Assembly: GCF_000003195.3 (NCBI RefSeq)
Contig: NC_012871.2
Span: 55,543,802-55,607,801, forward strand
Length of the DNA stretch: 64,000 nucleotides
Reading direction: 5' to 3'
Source: Sorghum bicolor
Taxonomy: Eukaryota > Streptophyta > Magnoliopsida > Poales > Poaceae
The position numbers and the translations under genes were made by a program. The notes under the pieces are model-generated. The model had not been told where the DNA came from. It made no database searches and saw only the letters and a list, made by a program, of their open reading frames with translations. Numbering within the stretch: position 1 is the first letter of the stretch; each line of letters begins with the position of its first letter. This document shows positions 22,401 to 34,900 of the stretch, piece after piece.

Positions 22401-25400
22401 AGTGCGACGTCGAGTGCGTCGAGTACGGGGAGGCGGTCGAGAGCTCCACCGAGCTCGTTGCAAAGCTTGAGGCCATGGCCGCTGAGGCTCCAGAGCCTAA
22501 GCGTCATGCGGGCAGCTTCGAGGCGGCAGAAGGAACTAAGAAGATCCCGCTCGACCCCAACAACTCCAACGGCAAGGTGCTAACGATCAGCACCGACCTC
22601 GACCCCAAATAGGAAGCCGTGCTCGTCGACTTTCTCCGTGCAAATGCTGATATGTTTGCATGGAGTCCCTCGGACATGCCAGGCATACCGAGGGAAGTCG
22701 CCGAGCACTCCTTGGAAATTCGAGCCGGTTCCAAGCCAGTGAAGCAGCGGTTGCGCCGATTCGACGAGGAAAAGCGCAAGATCATTGGCGAGGAAGTCCA
22801 CAAGCTTTTGACGGCCGGATTCATCAAGGAGGTTCATCATCCTGACTGGTTAGCGAACCCTGTATTAGTTAAGAAAAAGAATGGGAAAATGAGGATGTGT
22901 GTCGATTATACTAGTTTGAATAAAGCATGTCCAAAAGTTCCCTTTCCATTGCCACGCATTGATCAGATTGTCGATTCTACCGCGGGATGTGAAACCCTTT
23001 CTTTCCTTGATGCTTATTCTGGTTACCACCAAATAAAAATGAAAGAGTCCGACCAGCTCGCGACCTCTTTCATCACACCTTTCGGGATGTATTGCTACGT
23101 GACCATGCCATTTGGGCTTCGAAACGCGGGAGCCACGTATCAACGTTGCATGCTCCACGTATTTGGCGAACATATAGGCTCAACGGTCGAGGCCTACGTC
23201 GACGACATTGTCGTCAAGTCAAAGCAACGAGGAGACCTGATCCAGGACCTCGAGGTTGCCTTCAGCTGCTTACGCACCAGCCGGATCAAGCTCAATCCTG
23301 AGAAGTGCGTTTTCGGCGTGCCTCGAGGCATGCTCCTAGGATATATCGTTTCGCAGCGCGGTATCTTGGCCAACCCCAAGAAAGTCTCGGCCATCACGAA
23401 AATGGGGCCAATCCGAGACATCAAGGGTGTGCAGAGAGTCACGGGGTGCCTGGCGGCTCTGAGCCGTTTCATCTCGAGACTAGGAGAAAAGGCATTACCA
23501 TTATATCGACTCCTAAAGAAGGTCGAGCGCTTTTCTTGGACCCCCGAGGCCGAGGAAGCACTCGAAAAACTGAAAAAGACGCTGACCTCGGCACCAGTCC
23601 TGGTTCCACCTCAACCTGCAGAGCCGCTACTCCTCTACGTCGCGTCGACGACCCAGGTCGTCAGCGCGGCGGTGGTGGTCGAGAGGCAGGAGGAGGGACA
23701 CGCGTTACCGGTTCAGAGGCCAGTATATTTCGTCAGCGAGGTGCTTTCGGAAACCAAAGCACGTTACCCCCAAATCCAGAAGCTGATTTATGCCGTAATC
23801 CTTGCCCGTCGCAAGCTGCAGCATTACTTCCTCGGCCACCCCATCACGGTGGTCTCGTCTTTTCCTTTAGGCGAAATAATCCAGAGCAAAGAAGCCACGG
23901 GAAGAATAGCAAAATGGTCCGTCGAGCTCATGAGTGAGACTCTCACTTATGCGCCTCGAAAGGCCATCAAATCGCAGGCCCTGGTAGACTTCATCGCAGA
24001 ATGGACGGACACCCAGCTCCCCCCAACCCAGGTCCAGGCGGAACTATGGACGATGTATTTCGATGGGTCGCTCATGAAAACAGGAGCCGGAGCCGGCCTG
24101 CTGTTCATCTCACCCTTGGGCGTCCACATGAGGTACATAATCAGGATTCATTTTGCCGCATCTAACAATGTCGCAGAATATGAGGCCCTCGTCAACGGTC
24201 TCAAGATCGCTATCGAGTTAGGAGTCCGACGCCTCGACGTCCGAGGCGACTCCCAACTCGTCATCGACCAGGTAATGAAAACCTCGAGTTGCCACGACCC
24301 AAAAATGGAAGCGTACTGCAAGGAGGTCCGTCGACTCGAAGATAGGTTCCACGGCCTCGAGCTTGTCCATGTCGCTCGACGCTACAACGAGGCAGCCGAC
24401 GAACTCGCCAAGATCGCATCTACCAGAGGCACAGTGCCGCCTGATGCATTCTCAAAGGATCTTCACGAGCCATCCGTCGACCTAGGCACGGGGGCTGGCG
24501 TCGACACCACCATCGCCCAACCAACCAATGCTGTCGATGCGCTCTTGATGGAGGAAGAGGTGATGGAGATTGAACGATGACCGGGGCGACCATTCGATTG
24601 GCGCACACCGTTCCTCGACTGCCTTATCCGCGGTGAGTTGCCAGAAGACAAGACAGAAGCTCGTCGTATCGCTCGACGGGCCAAATCATATGTGATCTAT
24701 GGCGAAGACAACGAGCTATATCGACGGAGCCCGACGGGGGTCTTACAACGTTGCATCACCGTAGAGGAAGGCCGAAAACTCCTCGATGACCTGCACTCGG
24801 GGGCTTGTGGCCACCACGCCGCCCCACGGACCCTTGTAGGAAACGCTTTTCGGCAAGGCTTTTACTGGCCAACGGCCGTGGCGGATGCCATCGAGCTCGT
24901 ACGCTCGTGTCATGGGTGCCAATTCTACGCCAAACAGACGCATCTGCCCGCCCACGCTCTTCAGATGATCCCCATCACCTGGCCGTTTGCGGTATGGGGG
25001 CTCGATTTAGTAGGACCTCTACAAAAGGCGAAAGGAGGGTATACCCATTTGCTGGTGGCCATCGACAAGTTCTCCAAATGGATCGAGGCTCGACCCATCA
25101 CCAACATCCGCTCCGAGCAGGCCGTCCTTTTCTTCTCCGACATCATCCATCGGTTTGGGATCCCCAATGTCATCATCACCGACAACGGCACCCAGTTCAC
25201 CGGCAGAAAGTTCTTGGATTTCTGCGATCAGCATCACATCCGTGTGAACTGGTCCGCAGTAGCCCACCCTCGAACTAACGGCCAGGTCGAGCGTGCCAAC
25301 GGCATGATTTTGCAAGGACTCAAGCCAAGGATCTACAATCGATTGAAGAAATTCGGCAAGAAATGGGTCGAGGAGCTTTCCTCAGTCCTATGGAGCCTTA

Positions 25401-25840
25401 GGACAACGCCAAGCAGGGCCACAAAATACACCCCGTTCTTCATGGTCTACGGCTCTGAAGCTATCCTCCCCACAGACCTCGAGTATGGGTCACCACGACT
25501 CAAGGCTTACAACGAGCAATCGAACAAAGAGACTCAGGAAAACGCGGTCGACCAACTCGAGGAGGCTCGAGACATGGCCCTCCTCAACTCTGCTAGATAT
25601 CAGCAGAGACTCCGACGCTACCACGACAAGCACGTGCGCAAGAGGGACCTCAACGTAGGCGACCTTGTCCTACGACGCCGGCAAAGCAACCAAGGACGCC
25701 ACAAGCTGACCCCACCTTGGGAAGGCCCGTATGTGGTGGCCGAGGTCCTTAAGCCAGGAACGTACAAATTGGCGGACGAAAAGGGGGCAGTCTTCACCAA
25801 CGCATGGAACATCGAACAGCTACGTCGATTCTACCCCTAG
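19460..25840 (+). pseudogene. gag-pol polyprotein, unit 2 (three in-frame stops)
   Basis: Same 2127-codon frame and domain order as unit 1. TGA at 21152-21154 in gag is private (AGA in unit 1). TAG 22610-22612 and TGA 24578-24580 are shared with unit 1. The position that is TAA in unit 1 just after the protease site is TAC here. About a dozen amino-acid differences separate the units, for example Trp/Arg in the KVxQF segment, Glu/Leu and Glu/Lys in the RT-RNase H connection, and Pro/Arg near the integrase end. This fits very recent divergence. No frameshift was seen. Confidence 0.93.
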
Positions 25841-26394
25841 AAGTCCTAGACTTACGATCCTACTTTTTGTACGAAGACTTTGTAAATGAACGCATGAATA
25901 AATAAAGTCTTTCCCTCGAGCGGCTTCTTTCTGTACCAAAAATAGTTACGAGTTATAGTCTCGACGTCAAAAGGGGATGCCGACCATGACCCATCATAGT
26001 CCGCACCCCCTCGGGGGCTACCAGAGGGACGACCCCTCCCCAAGCGTCGAAAAAGCCAAGAAATTTTCTTTTCTTGCTTGGTAAACCTTGCACGGTTCGA
26101 GTAGCCAAGGCACCTCGAGCCCCTCAAAGGCCGAGGGATAATGAGCCGGAAAACTCCCACGCCCCTGGGCTACGGAAACTCTACTCACTTCCTCACCCTT
26201 GAGGAAATCGAGGTTGTTTCTGACGAAAGGTCGAGCAAGGGATACAAACGTAGGAACAAAGAGAAACAAAGGAACCTCGAGCGGAAAGACAAATAAGCAG
26301 TTAACAATTACGAAAAGATACTATATCACGTAACAGCAAAATTAATAAAGTATCGTACAAGGGGCCTCAGGCGCCCTGAGCAGGCTCGCAGGCC
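25841..26394. other. Non-coding spacer between gag-pol and antisense gene, unit 2
   Basis: Counterpart of 12892-13445, with the same possible poly(A) signal (AATAAATAAA near 25896) and the same polypurine-like block near 26008-26022. Confidence 0.5.
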
Positions 26395-29300
26395 TCAGTC
26401 AGCGGCACGATCCTCACCGCCCTCGCCTCCGCCCGAACTAGCCTCAGGAGGGAGCACCTCAGGCTCGAAGAGCTTGGCCAACCTTTCCCCAGGAGCCTCC
26501 GCGTCGTCGATCAAGGCATGGAGCCTCTCCTCGTTCTCCGCGTCGGTCTTGGAAATGTCGGTGACGAAGCCATGGGACACCACCTCCATGTCGTAGGAGA
26601 AGCCCGAGCAGACAACCGCCATCGCCCGCTTCACCCCGATGTGGAGGGCGTCCCGCACCCGATCTCGCAGCGTTGCGCCTATGTAGCACAACTGGTCGAT
26701 CAGGGCGTCGCCTCGAGCGTCCTCCCTCGACTCATCCATAGGCTCGACCTCCCAAGAGGTCGAGAGATCGCTTATCGCCGTCCGCACTCGACGGTTCAAA
26801 GCAACCTCAGCCTCGAGCTGAGCCTTGGCGTTGCGAGCCTCGGCTTGGGCGGCCAGGAGTTCGTCCTTGAGCCCTATAAATGCCAATACAAAGAAGCTTT
26901 AGGAAAAACTCAAGCACACCTCGAAAAGGAAATTCGACAAAGGAAACATACCTTTGATGCTCTCCTCTAGGGCCGTGTTCTCGCCGACCAATCTGGTGTT
27001 GGCACGCTCGATCTCTCTGTTGGAGCGTGCCAGCTCAGTATTGGCGACGCGGAGATCTTCGATCACCCTGCCAGCCTGAGCGACGGCTCCACTCTTCTCC
27101 AGCAATTCTCCCTTCAGACGCTCGACGTCGTCAGAGAGACTGCGGGATCGAGCTCGCTCCATCTCGAGGTCTTCGAGGGCCTTCTTCTTTGTGTCCTCGG
27201 CGGCACCCCTGGCGACCTCATTGTCCACGAACGCCACTTTCATCTTTTGGAAGGTATCGCGGAGGGAGTCCAGGTCGGTTTGGAGAAGGCCCTTCTCCTT
27301 GTCCAGGTCCGCAATGACGCTCTTGTAGGACAGGGCCTCCTCCCGGGCTCTGGACGCGGCCTCCTCGACCGTAAGAGCCCGCTCCCGTAGCTGCATCGCC
27401 TCCTCCTCTGCCTTCTTTGAGACCTCCCGGGCCTCGGCCAAAGCAGCCTCCCTCGCCTTCTTCTCCTCCTCGAGTGCTATGAGATCTTTGTAAGCTTTAA
27501 GCAGCTTTTCCTGCGACTCGAGGAGTTGATCCTTGAGGAGGGGAAGCTGCTCCCATCCGCCCCTCGTGGCATGTATGAAGCTGGACTTGATGCGAGAGGT
27601 CTCTTTCATATCCTGCGAATCAGGGGTCGGATGGATTAGAATACAGAAACCAGAAAGCACCATAAAGATTGGAGTTTGAGAGACACTTACAAAATAAGCT
27701 GGCCCGAGCCCGTTGTTGATGACGTCCGATAGGAGCCCCACCACGTGTTTCATCCAAAGGCGGAGCTCCTCGACATGCTCCCACTTCTCGACCTCCTTCT
27801 TGTCCTCGAGGAAAATATTGGGCTCGGACGGGTCGGTGGAAGCTCGGATACGAATCCGATCGGGACACCAGTTCTCCATCTCCCGATCAGCCCGCACCTT
27901 GACGCCACGGAGAAAGTTCTCGACGGTCTCGAGGGAACCCCCGTGGCGCAAGAACAGGTCGGCGAGGCAAGGGAACCGCCCGTCGTCGTCCACCGTCTTC
28001 CACGTACCGTCCTTGCTCCCAGACGACCCGATCTCATCCTCCTCAGAGGGAAAGCGGTCCTCCCATGCTCGACGCTCCCGGAGGAACCCTGGGGCGATCC
28101 CGTCCATGCCGTAGATCGTCCTTTTGATCTCGGACTCGGGGTCGGTGGGGGTGCGCATCATGCAGGCGAGCGCCACCACTCCGTCCGCTTGCCCCGACTC
28201 CGCCCGGATCGCGGCAGGCGCCCTCCGGGAGGAGCCACGCTGGGGTGGGAGGTCCGTACACCGGCAAATTTCCCTCTTGATCGCCGGGCTCTTGCGACGC
28301 CAGTGGCGCCGGTTCGGCCAAACCTTGAGGCGGGGGCTCGAGTGGCTCGTCCTCTTGGCCCCCCAGCTGCTGTTGCTGCCCCAGCTGCTGCTGCTGCTCC
28401 TCCTGCTGATGCTGCAGCTGCTCTTCCGGCTGGGGTCGCTGCTGCTGCTGCTCCAGTGACGGCTGCGTCGCCTCGCGCTCCCGCTCCTCCTCCTCCACCA
28501 TCTTCCTTTGCGCCTCGAGAGCTCGAAGGCCTGCAGGCCAGGGAGTCCGTCCCGCGACGTTGGGGGTCGATGCTTCTTCCTCCATAGGTCGAGCGCCCCC
28601 AGACGCTTCGTTGCCATCAGACGTATCGCTGATGGTGATGGGTTCCCCCTCGACCCCCAATCGAGAGGGCTCGGGGGCTCCCTCTGACGCTCGCGTCTGG
28701 GGGGCCGCATCATGAGTCGGCGGCGGCGGAGTAGGCGCGGGACGAGATGAAGCCCTCTCGACGCCGGCTGGAGGTTCGGTGCTGGATGAGCCTACAAAAC
28801 AAAGGGTAAGTGTCAGACGTTATGATAACCAACGCAAGAATATCGCGACGCCCGGGAATTAACTACGAACCTGGTTCCGTGGAGGCGGCACCCGTTCTGA
28901 GCCTCTTGGCCATAGACGGTTGGGCCTGCTCAAGGGTCCGCTTCAGCCTGAGAAAAGGTCGGCATATGAGGAAAGGTGGAAGAATGGGAAGACAAAAACC
29001 GCAACATCAAAAAAGGCTTACCCCACGAGGAGAACGGCTCGCCTTCCGCCACCCCGACCAGCGGGCCTCGAGCCACCCCGCGTCGGGGCTCCGGGCCCCT
29101 CGAGGGCACGAACCGGCTTAGGTACGTCGGTCCCCGCCTGGCGGACGCCGGGACCCGCGCTCTTACGGCCGGCGTCTCCTCTCTCAGAGGCCGCGGCGCG
29201 ACCACGGGTTAGCGGCCCCGACGCCTGCGACCTAGCCGGATCGCTCTCCCTGGGCACCGGGGGAGGGCGCGGTGCGTCTTGTCCCGCCTTGGGCGCGGGA

Positions 29301-30685
29301 GGGGTGTCGGCCCGGGGACGACGAGATCCGCTCGGACCCTCCTCTGGCGCCTCTGTCCGGAGGGCGTCGGCGTCGCCTCGAGGCGGGCCCTCGAGAATCC
29401 GATCGAGGCGCGACGCCATCCCCTCGGAGTCGTCGCTGTCCTCGTCGTCATCGTCGTCATCATTGGGGGATTCTTCCTCAGGCTCCCCCCTCTGCCTGGA
29501 TTTGGCTCGACGCGCCTCTAATGCTTGGCGGTCGAGGTTCTTCTTCTTCTCCCCCTTCTTTGCGGAGACCTTGGCAGACTTCAGCTTTTCGGCGGATTGG
29601 CGCCGTTTGTCGCGATCGACCTCGTCCTCCTTTACCGGAGGCCTCGAGGACCGGACATCAATCCGACCCTGCCAAAACTAAGGTAGACTTAGAAAAAAGA
29701 GAGGGGAGAAAGGAAACCCAGAATCGGGGATGCGCGTAAGAAGAAAGCGTACCAGATCGATCGAGCCTGCGTCAGGTCTCATGGGGAAGCCGTTGACATG
29801 CTCCGGCTGAAAATCACCGGCAATTGCGGCCCTGACTCGGGCCGCGACTTCGTCGTCCGCCGGAGGCTCGTTGGACATCCGACATGCCTCGAGGTCCCGA
29901 GATGAGACGCCAGGGCCCATCTCGTCCATCCTCAACGGTCGTGACATCAGAGGGAGAACTCTCCGATGATGGACGGCCGAGAGGACGAGGGCGGCGGTCA
30001 GACCTTCCTGGCGAAGCTTCTTCAGGGCGTCGAGGAGAGGGTCGAGCCGAGACTGATGAGCTTGGACGACGCCGTACGTCCAGTCCGCTGGACGCTCCAA
30101 GATCAGACGGCCCGAGTAGGAAGGCAGGAGGTTGTCGTCGTTCCGCAGGTAGAACCATTGGGAGTCCCAGCCGGCGTGGTTGGTCGACAACCCTACCGGG
30201 ATGTACTCCCGCGGCCGGTCCGTCTTCCCCGTCTTCTGCACCAGATTGAGGCAACCCGCCCGCACGGGCTTCCTTACGCCCGTGGTTCCGGTGGGGGCGT
30301 GAAACAGCTCGCCCCTGTAGAGGTGGAGCCACAGCTCCCAGTGCGGCATCATCCCCAGGAAGCCCTCACACACGGCGGCGAAGACCGCCGCTACGGTGAT
30401 GGCGTTTGGAGAGAAGTGCTGGAGCTCCACCCCATAATGGAAGCAGAGGGCCCGCATGAAGCGGCTTGGGGGCACGCCCAGACCATGGCGGTGAAACTTG
30501 GCGAACGACACCACGTAGCCCTCGGGCGGCTGAGGCGCCCTGTGACTCGCCGGCGGCGCGATCCACTCTGGCGACGACAGCGAGGTGCGGCGGCGCAGCA
30601 GTCCCTCCTTCTCAAGCTCTAACAGCCGGCGCTCCGTCATCGACGACGGGCGCCAGTCGTCGGCGGCGACGAGTCTTACAGGCAT
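26395..30685 (-). pseudogene. Antisense six-exon gene of the gypsy element, unit 2 (1-bp insertion in exon 4)
   Basis: Exons on the minus strand: 30685-29753, 29668-29022, 28947-28871, 28791-27691, 27612-26952 and 26873-26395. Exon 1 is fully open here: 311 codons, with Trp at the position that is a stop in unit 1. An extra base near 28224 (GCCCTCCGGG versus GCCCCCGGG in unit 1) shifts the frame in exon 4, after the Gln-rich part. Exon 5 starts after CGCAG instead of CGTAG and is otherwise the same. So the two units carry different single lesions in this gene. Domain content is as for unit 1. Confidence 0.8.
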
Positions 30686-30817
30686 CTCGGCTAAAGGGAC
30701 GGTGGGTTCGCTACAGCTCGAGGGGGCGTGTGCGCGTGAGATGGCGAGAAAGCAAAGGCAGCGAAGGAATAAGAGCGAGAAGGCGGAAGGGAGAGGAACG
30801 GCGGTGACGCGACGACG

Positions 30818-30826
30818 TATTTATAG
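30818..30826 (-). promoter_or_regulatory. TATA box of the antisense gene, unit 2
   Basis: CTATAAATA on the minus strand, same spacing to the ATG (30685) as in unit 1. Confidence 0.65.
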
Positions 30827-31500
30827 GCAGCTGTCCGCCAACGGACAGATCCGAGAAGTAAGGTAACTCCCCCCATAAATGCGCCGCCTGACAGTCCTCT
30901 CTCTCTCCTCACAGGCCGGACTCTCCGAATTCCTCGCCGATACGGTGTCGTAACGTCATCCGCCTAAAAAGGCGCGCCCAACGGGCAGAAAGGCGAACCG
31001 CCACGGCCGTTTCCTTCCCTCGTAAGCCAAGGGACGTAACCACAAAAGTCTCGAGAGGTCGATGGCTGGCCCGCCAAAAGGGTTCGACAGCCGATCTCGA
31101 GCGCCAGAGTCAGGGATCCCCAGCGAGCGGTCGAAGATCGAGGCCCGCCTCGAGGACTCGCTGGCGATGTTCAAGGTAGGGTCGAGACAGTCGAGAGGAA
31201 TCCCCCCGACGGGAGGCATCGAGCCGCCGGTCTCTATCGAATGAGACTGGTATCCCCGACCACGTCGACCCTGCTTTATGAGGACGCCTCCGGGCTACAG
31301 CTGACCCCCTCGAAAGGGGCACAGGTTCTCACTTGGACTACCCGCTAGGAACTCAATTTGGGATGGAAGGCGCTCGCACTATCGAGAGTACGTCGAAACC
31401 CCCGGGCAAAAACGAGCCAGTCAGAATCTTCCACCACTGGTGTCGAAAGCGTTTCTGCGAATTAGACAACATAACCCTCGAAGGAGTCAAAAACTCCTCC
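30827..31500. other. Non-coding region before LTR3, unit 2
   Basis: Includes about 211 bp (about 30913-31123) that unit 1 lacks. The ends of the extra segment show short similarity (CTCA/CCCAG before GCGAGCGG), as expected for a deletion in unit 1 by slippage or end-joining. Confidence 0.6.
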
Positions 31501-31517
31501 GAGGGCTCGGGGGCTAC

Positions 31518-32562
31518 TGTCGAGGGTATCGGTAAGGGGTACCCTCAGCGACGCGCATTATGAGATTGCCCATACGAAGGACGAGACCCTCAATTCGACG
31601 CTCTGATCTTACGTATGCGCCGCCATCGACGGTCGCAGCCTCGAAGACGGAAATAGCGTCGAGCGAATCGGTCAGGGCTCGAGCGACGACTGCCGTCGAA
31701 AACGGAAGCGGGCTCGAGCGAACCGAGAGGCGTCGGGCGCAAGGACACTGTCCGCCGCCTGACGCGCGCACGCGGGCCGGAGCATTAAATGCACCTGACG
31801 CTTCCCCACCTAACACACGGGTCACGGAAGGCGTGATAGGGAACAAGCTTCTGTCCCATCGTTCTTTTTGCAGCCTTCCCACCGAACGACCCAGGGCGTG
31901 TCAGGACGCAGGAAACAAGGATGGAACGTCTAATCGGGACCCCCTCGAGACACCCAAGGTCAGCGCTCCAGATATCAGCATATTACACGGCGTCCGACCC
32001 TCGACCGAACAGGGTCCCTTCCTAGGGACAAGTTGGGCGTCGACTGACAACACCACAGCTACCCCGCCGGATCCGCCACCATACCGTACAAGCATGCGAC
32101 CTCAGAACCAGCACAAGGCGGCTGGCAGGGCAGAACGCAGGAGCACGCGTAATCATCACCGGGCTATCAAGATGGGACGGCTCGAGGCCATGCCGTACGG
32201 AAGCCTCGAGTAGGTCAGCGCTCCATGCGGCTATCGATCCCTACTCTAACATCTACGCATGTACCCTGTGTCTCTCCTTGGAGCTATAAAAGGAGAAACT
32301 CAGGAATAGAAGGAGGGGACATCACAACACAAGACCACGCTCATACGTAGTAAAGCTCCACACTTCATACCACGCTTGTATTCGCCCCTGTACAAGCACT
32401 TAGGTGCAAGATAATACAAACTCTCTCCCCCCGTTGGACGTAGGGCCTTCTCTTGCCCGAACCAGGATAAATCTCTGTGTCTTCTTGCATCACCATCCGG
32501 AAAAGGGAGCACGCATACAAATTTACTCGTTGGTGTGACCCTCCGGGGGAAAAACACCGACA
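31518..32562 (+). repeat. Gypsy LTR3
   Basis: 1045 bp. It has about four private differences seen by eye (A in GCCCATACG and GGACGAG near 31571-31582, T in CCGTTGGACG near 32434, T in ACCCTCCGG near 32542). It ends at ACCGACA followed by the ACAGT duplication. Confidence 0.95.
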
Positions 32563-32567
32563 ACAGT
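32563..32567. repeat. Gypsy target-site duplication, right (ACAGT)
   Basis: A perfect match to 5403-5407. Confidence 0.9.
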
Positions 32568-33956
32568 GTAACAGTACAGTCATAAAAGAGTTCTAGGAAC
32601 TCCAATATTTTCCCAGCCACATGCCAATGAGCTTGAGATAACAGGGCACTACCATAATTTGAATTTATGAACACAGAAAATACTTCACTATAAGGAACCA
32701 AATGTTTAAGCATGAGATAAGTACCATTCCATCTATCCATGTCTAAGCCAAATTTTCTAGGTCTCATACCTTTAGCTTCATAGTAGTTCTTAAACATAGC
32801 AACTCTTTGCTTAGAGATTAATTGCAGTTCTAAAGTCCTCTATATAAGGTTTGATTCTTTTTAGTGCAGATTTAACTATCGGATTAATAATGTGACAAGC
32901 ACAATGTTGATGCACAAGACTATAAGTTCTATTAATAGGATCATCATCATCAGGTGTAGGATCAAAACCAAGATAACCAGCAAACATGGCTGTCAAAGTT
33001 TCCATTGCCTTAGCATTAGAAGATGCATTATCTAAAGTGATAGAAAAGATCTTATCAATCAAGCCATATTCCTCAACCACAGATGCAATGGCAGCAGAAA
33101 TGTTTTCACCATTATGCTTAACTTCAATCAACCTAAGACCTATAATCTTCTTTTGCAACTCCCAATCATAATTTACATAGTGAGCAACAACACATATGTA
33201 ATCCTCCTTAGCATTACTAGACCATATGTCAGAAGTCAAAGCAACAGATGATGAAGCATGCACACAGATCCTAATCATAGCACGATGTTCAGCAAATAGC
33301 TTATCTAGATCTCTAGTGGTAGTTCTTCTAGATGATCTAACAAATCTTGGATTATGAGCACGAACAATGTATTCCTCAAATGCATTAGTGTCACCAAAAC
33401 CAAGAGGAAGATCAAGCGTAGCAATCAATCTGCATAGTTCAGTTCTAGCAACAGTAGGATCATAGTTCCAATTATGCAAAGCCCCATCAACACTAAAAGC
33501 TAGTCAAGATTGAACCCTATTTTGCTAATCAAGTTTCACAATGCAACCTTTAGCGTGCCTAAGAATATGACTAGTAACAGCAGCAGATCTACCACTCAAC
33601 ACCTTTCTACAAATCTTATAGATAGCTTTAACACGCACACGATTACCATTGATCATCTCAAAAACCTCATCAAATGTTTCCCAACACTTAGACCGTCGCT
33701 TACCATATGTACCAGAGGAAGGAGTAGCATTACCATCACCATTACTGTTAACACCAGTGCTGATGGTGAGGGTGTTGGAGTCCACCGTTGTCCCTGTCCC
33801 CGTTGCCCCTGCATCGACGGTATCAACGTCGTTCATGGAAGGCTGTGACCCGCCGCCACCGGATGCATTGACAAACACATCAAAGGGGTCACGACTGTCG
33901 TCGTCCCTCTTCAGGGACAACCCAATAGCGATCAAGTCATCATTCCTAGTCCACAC
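32568..33956 (-). pseudogene. hAT transposase, N-terminal and central part (broken)
   Basis: The start is ATG at 33956. An acidic, glycine-rich N-terminus is followed by a BED-type zinc-finger remnant (CWETFDEVF ... CRKVLSG ... HILRHAKGC). The frame then meets TAG (33525-33527) and TGA (33504-33506) in the same reading frame. It continues with the transposase core (LTSDIWSSNAKEDYICVVAH, ITLDNASSNAKAME, HQHCACHIINPIVK). A frameshift near 32810 leads to the segment with MFKNYYEAKGMRPRKFG and ILEFLELF. The gypsy LTR then interrupts it at 32562. This is half of one gene whose other half is at 4585-5407, about 27 kb away. Confidence 0.85.
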
Positions 33957-34900
33957 AACATAAGTATCATCGCTAGTCGTCGCTAAGGGCTCTCAGCCAC
34001 GAACAACTGAACTCGTCCAACACCATTCCTCAATGGTGCGCGACCACGACTTGGCCATGGTGCCATTGCCCTTGCCCGTCATCCGTCTACGCCACCAAGG
34101 CTAGTGGACGACGAGGCATCAACAATAGACCTGCACAAGACATAAAAGATCTAGGGTTAGAATGGGGAAAGGAGAAGGATCTAGATCTAGGGTTAGGTTT
34201 AGCCGTTTAGGGTTACAAATGGGGAAGGGAAGGGATCTTATTCTTACCTACGTAACCGAAGCCTGGTGCTGGAGAAGACGAGATTAAGAAGGATGATGAG
34301 CGATGATAGAATGGAGATGGGGAGGCGGACTCACATGCTCATGGACAGGATAAAGGAAGAAGAAGAAGGAAGACAGAGAGGGAGAGGGAGGTAGAGAGCA
34401 GGGAACTCAGGGAGAGCCGACGGGCGATGGCGATGTCACCAGATCGAAGGACGACGACAGCGAAGGAGTCGAGAGGAGGAGCTGAGGAGGCGAGATCTCA
34501 GATCTGATCCGAGAGCGAGAGAGAGCGAGGCTACGAGGGCAACGGAGGCTACGGGATTGGCCAAGTGAGGATTTGGGGAAGAGGGTTAGGATTTTCACGG
34601 TGAGAGGGGCAAGAGCCATGGGGGGATTTATATGGGGGCGCATGGAGGTGGGCTGGCCGCCTGGCGACTGGCACTAGGTCGCTGGCCTACTAGCTATGAG
34701 GGCGGCCTGGTGGGGGTGTGGGCCGGTACCGGGTCTGCCATTATTTGGCGGGCCAAGCCGTGCCGGCCTGTGGGCCTGAAGTGCAGCCCAAGCATGGCCT
34801 GCACCCCTATGTTGTTCTAGCCTGGGCCCAATGAACTTCGGGCCGGGCTGGGCTAGGGTCGCGCCAAAATGACAGGCTTTGGGCCGTGTTCACAGGCTCA
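33957..34900. other. hAT 5' region: leader, promoter and subterminal DNA
   Basis: Upstream of the transposase ATG on the minus strand. It includes a purine-rich GAGGGAGAGGGAGG-type run (about 34376-34400) and GGGCC-rich subterminal repeats (34640-34880). No separate gene. Confidence 0.5.

Larger units (their letters stand above)
5408..32562 (+). mobile_element. Tandem Ty3/gypsy element: LTR-internal-LTR-internal-LTR
   Basis: Three LTRs of 1045 bp (5408-6452, 18357-19401, 31518-32562) separate two internal regions in the same orientation. By eye the LTRs differ at only a handful of positions. The domain order gag-protease-RT-RNase H-integrase marks Ty3/gypsy. The large antisense gene downstream of integrase and the absence of a chromodomain suggest the Tat-type lineage. 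The whole array has one 5-bp duplication (ACAGT), so it is one insertion site. The middle LTR has a polypurine tract on its left and a primer-binding site on its right, so it is shared by both units. Unit offset is 12,949 bp for most of the length, 12,950 bp after the insertion near 28224, and 13,161 bp after a 211-bp length difference. Confidence 0.95.
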
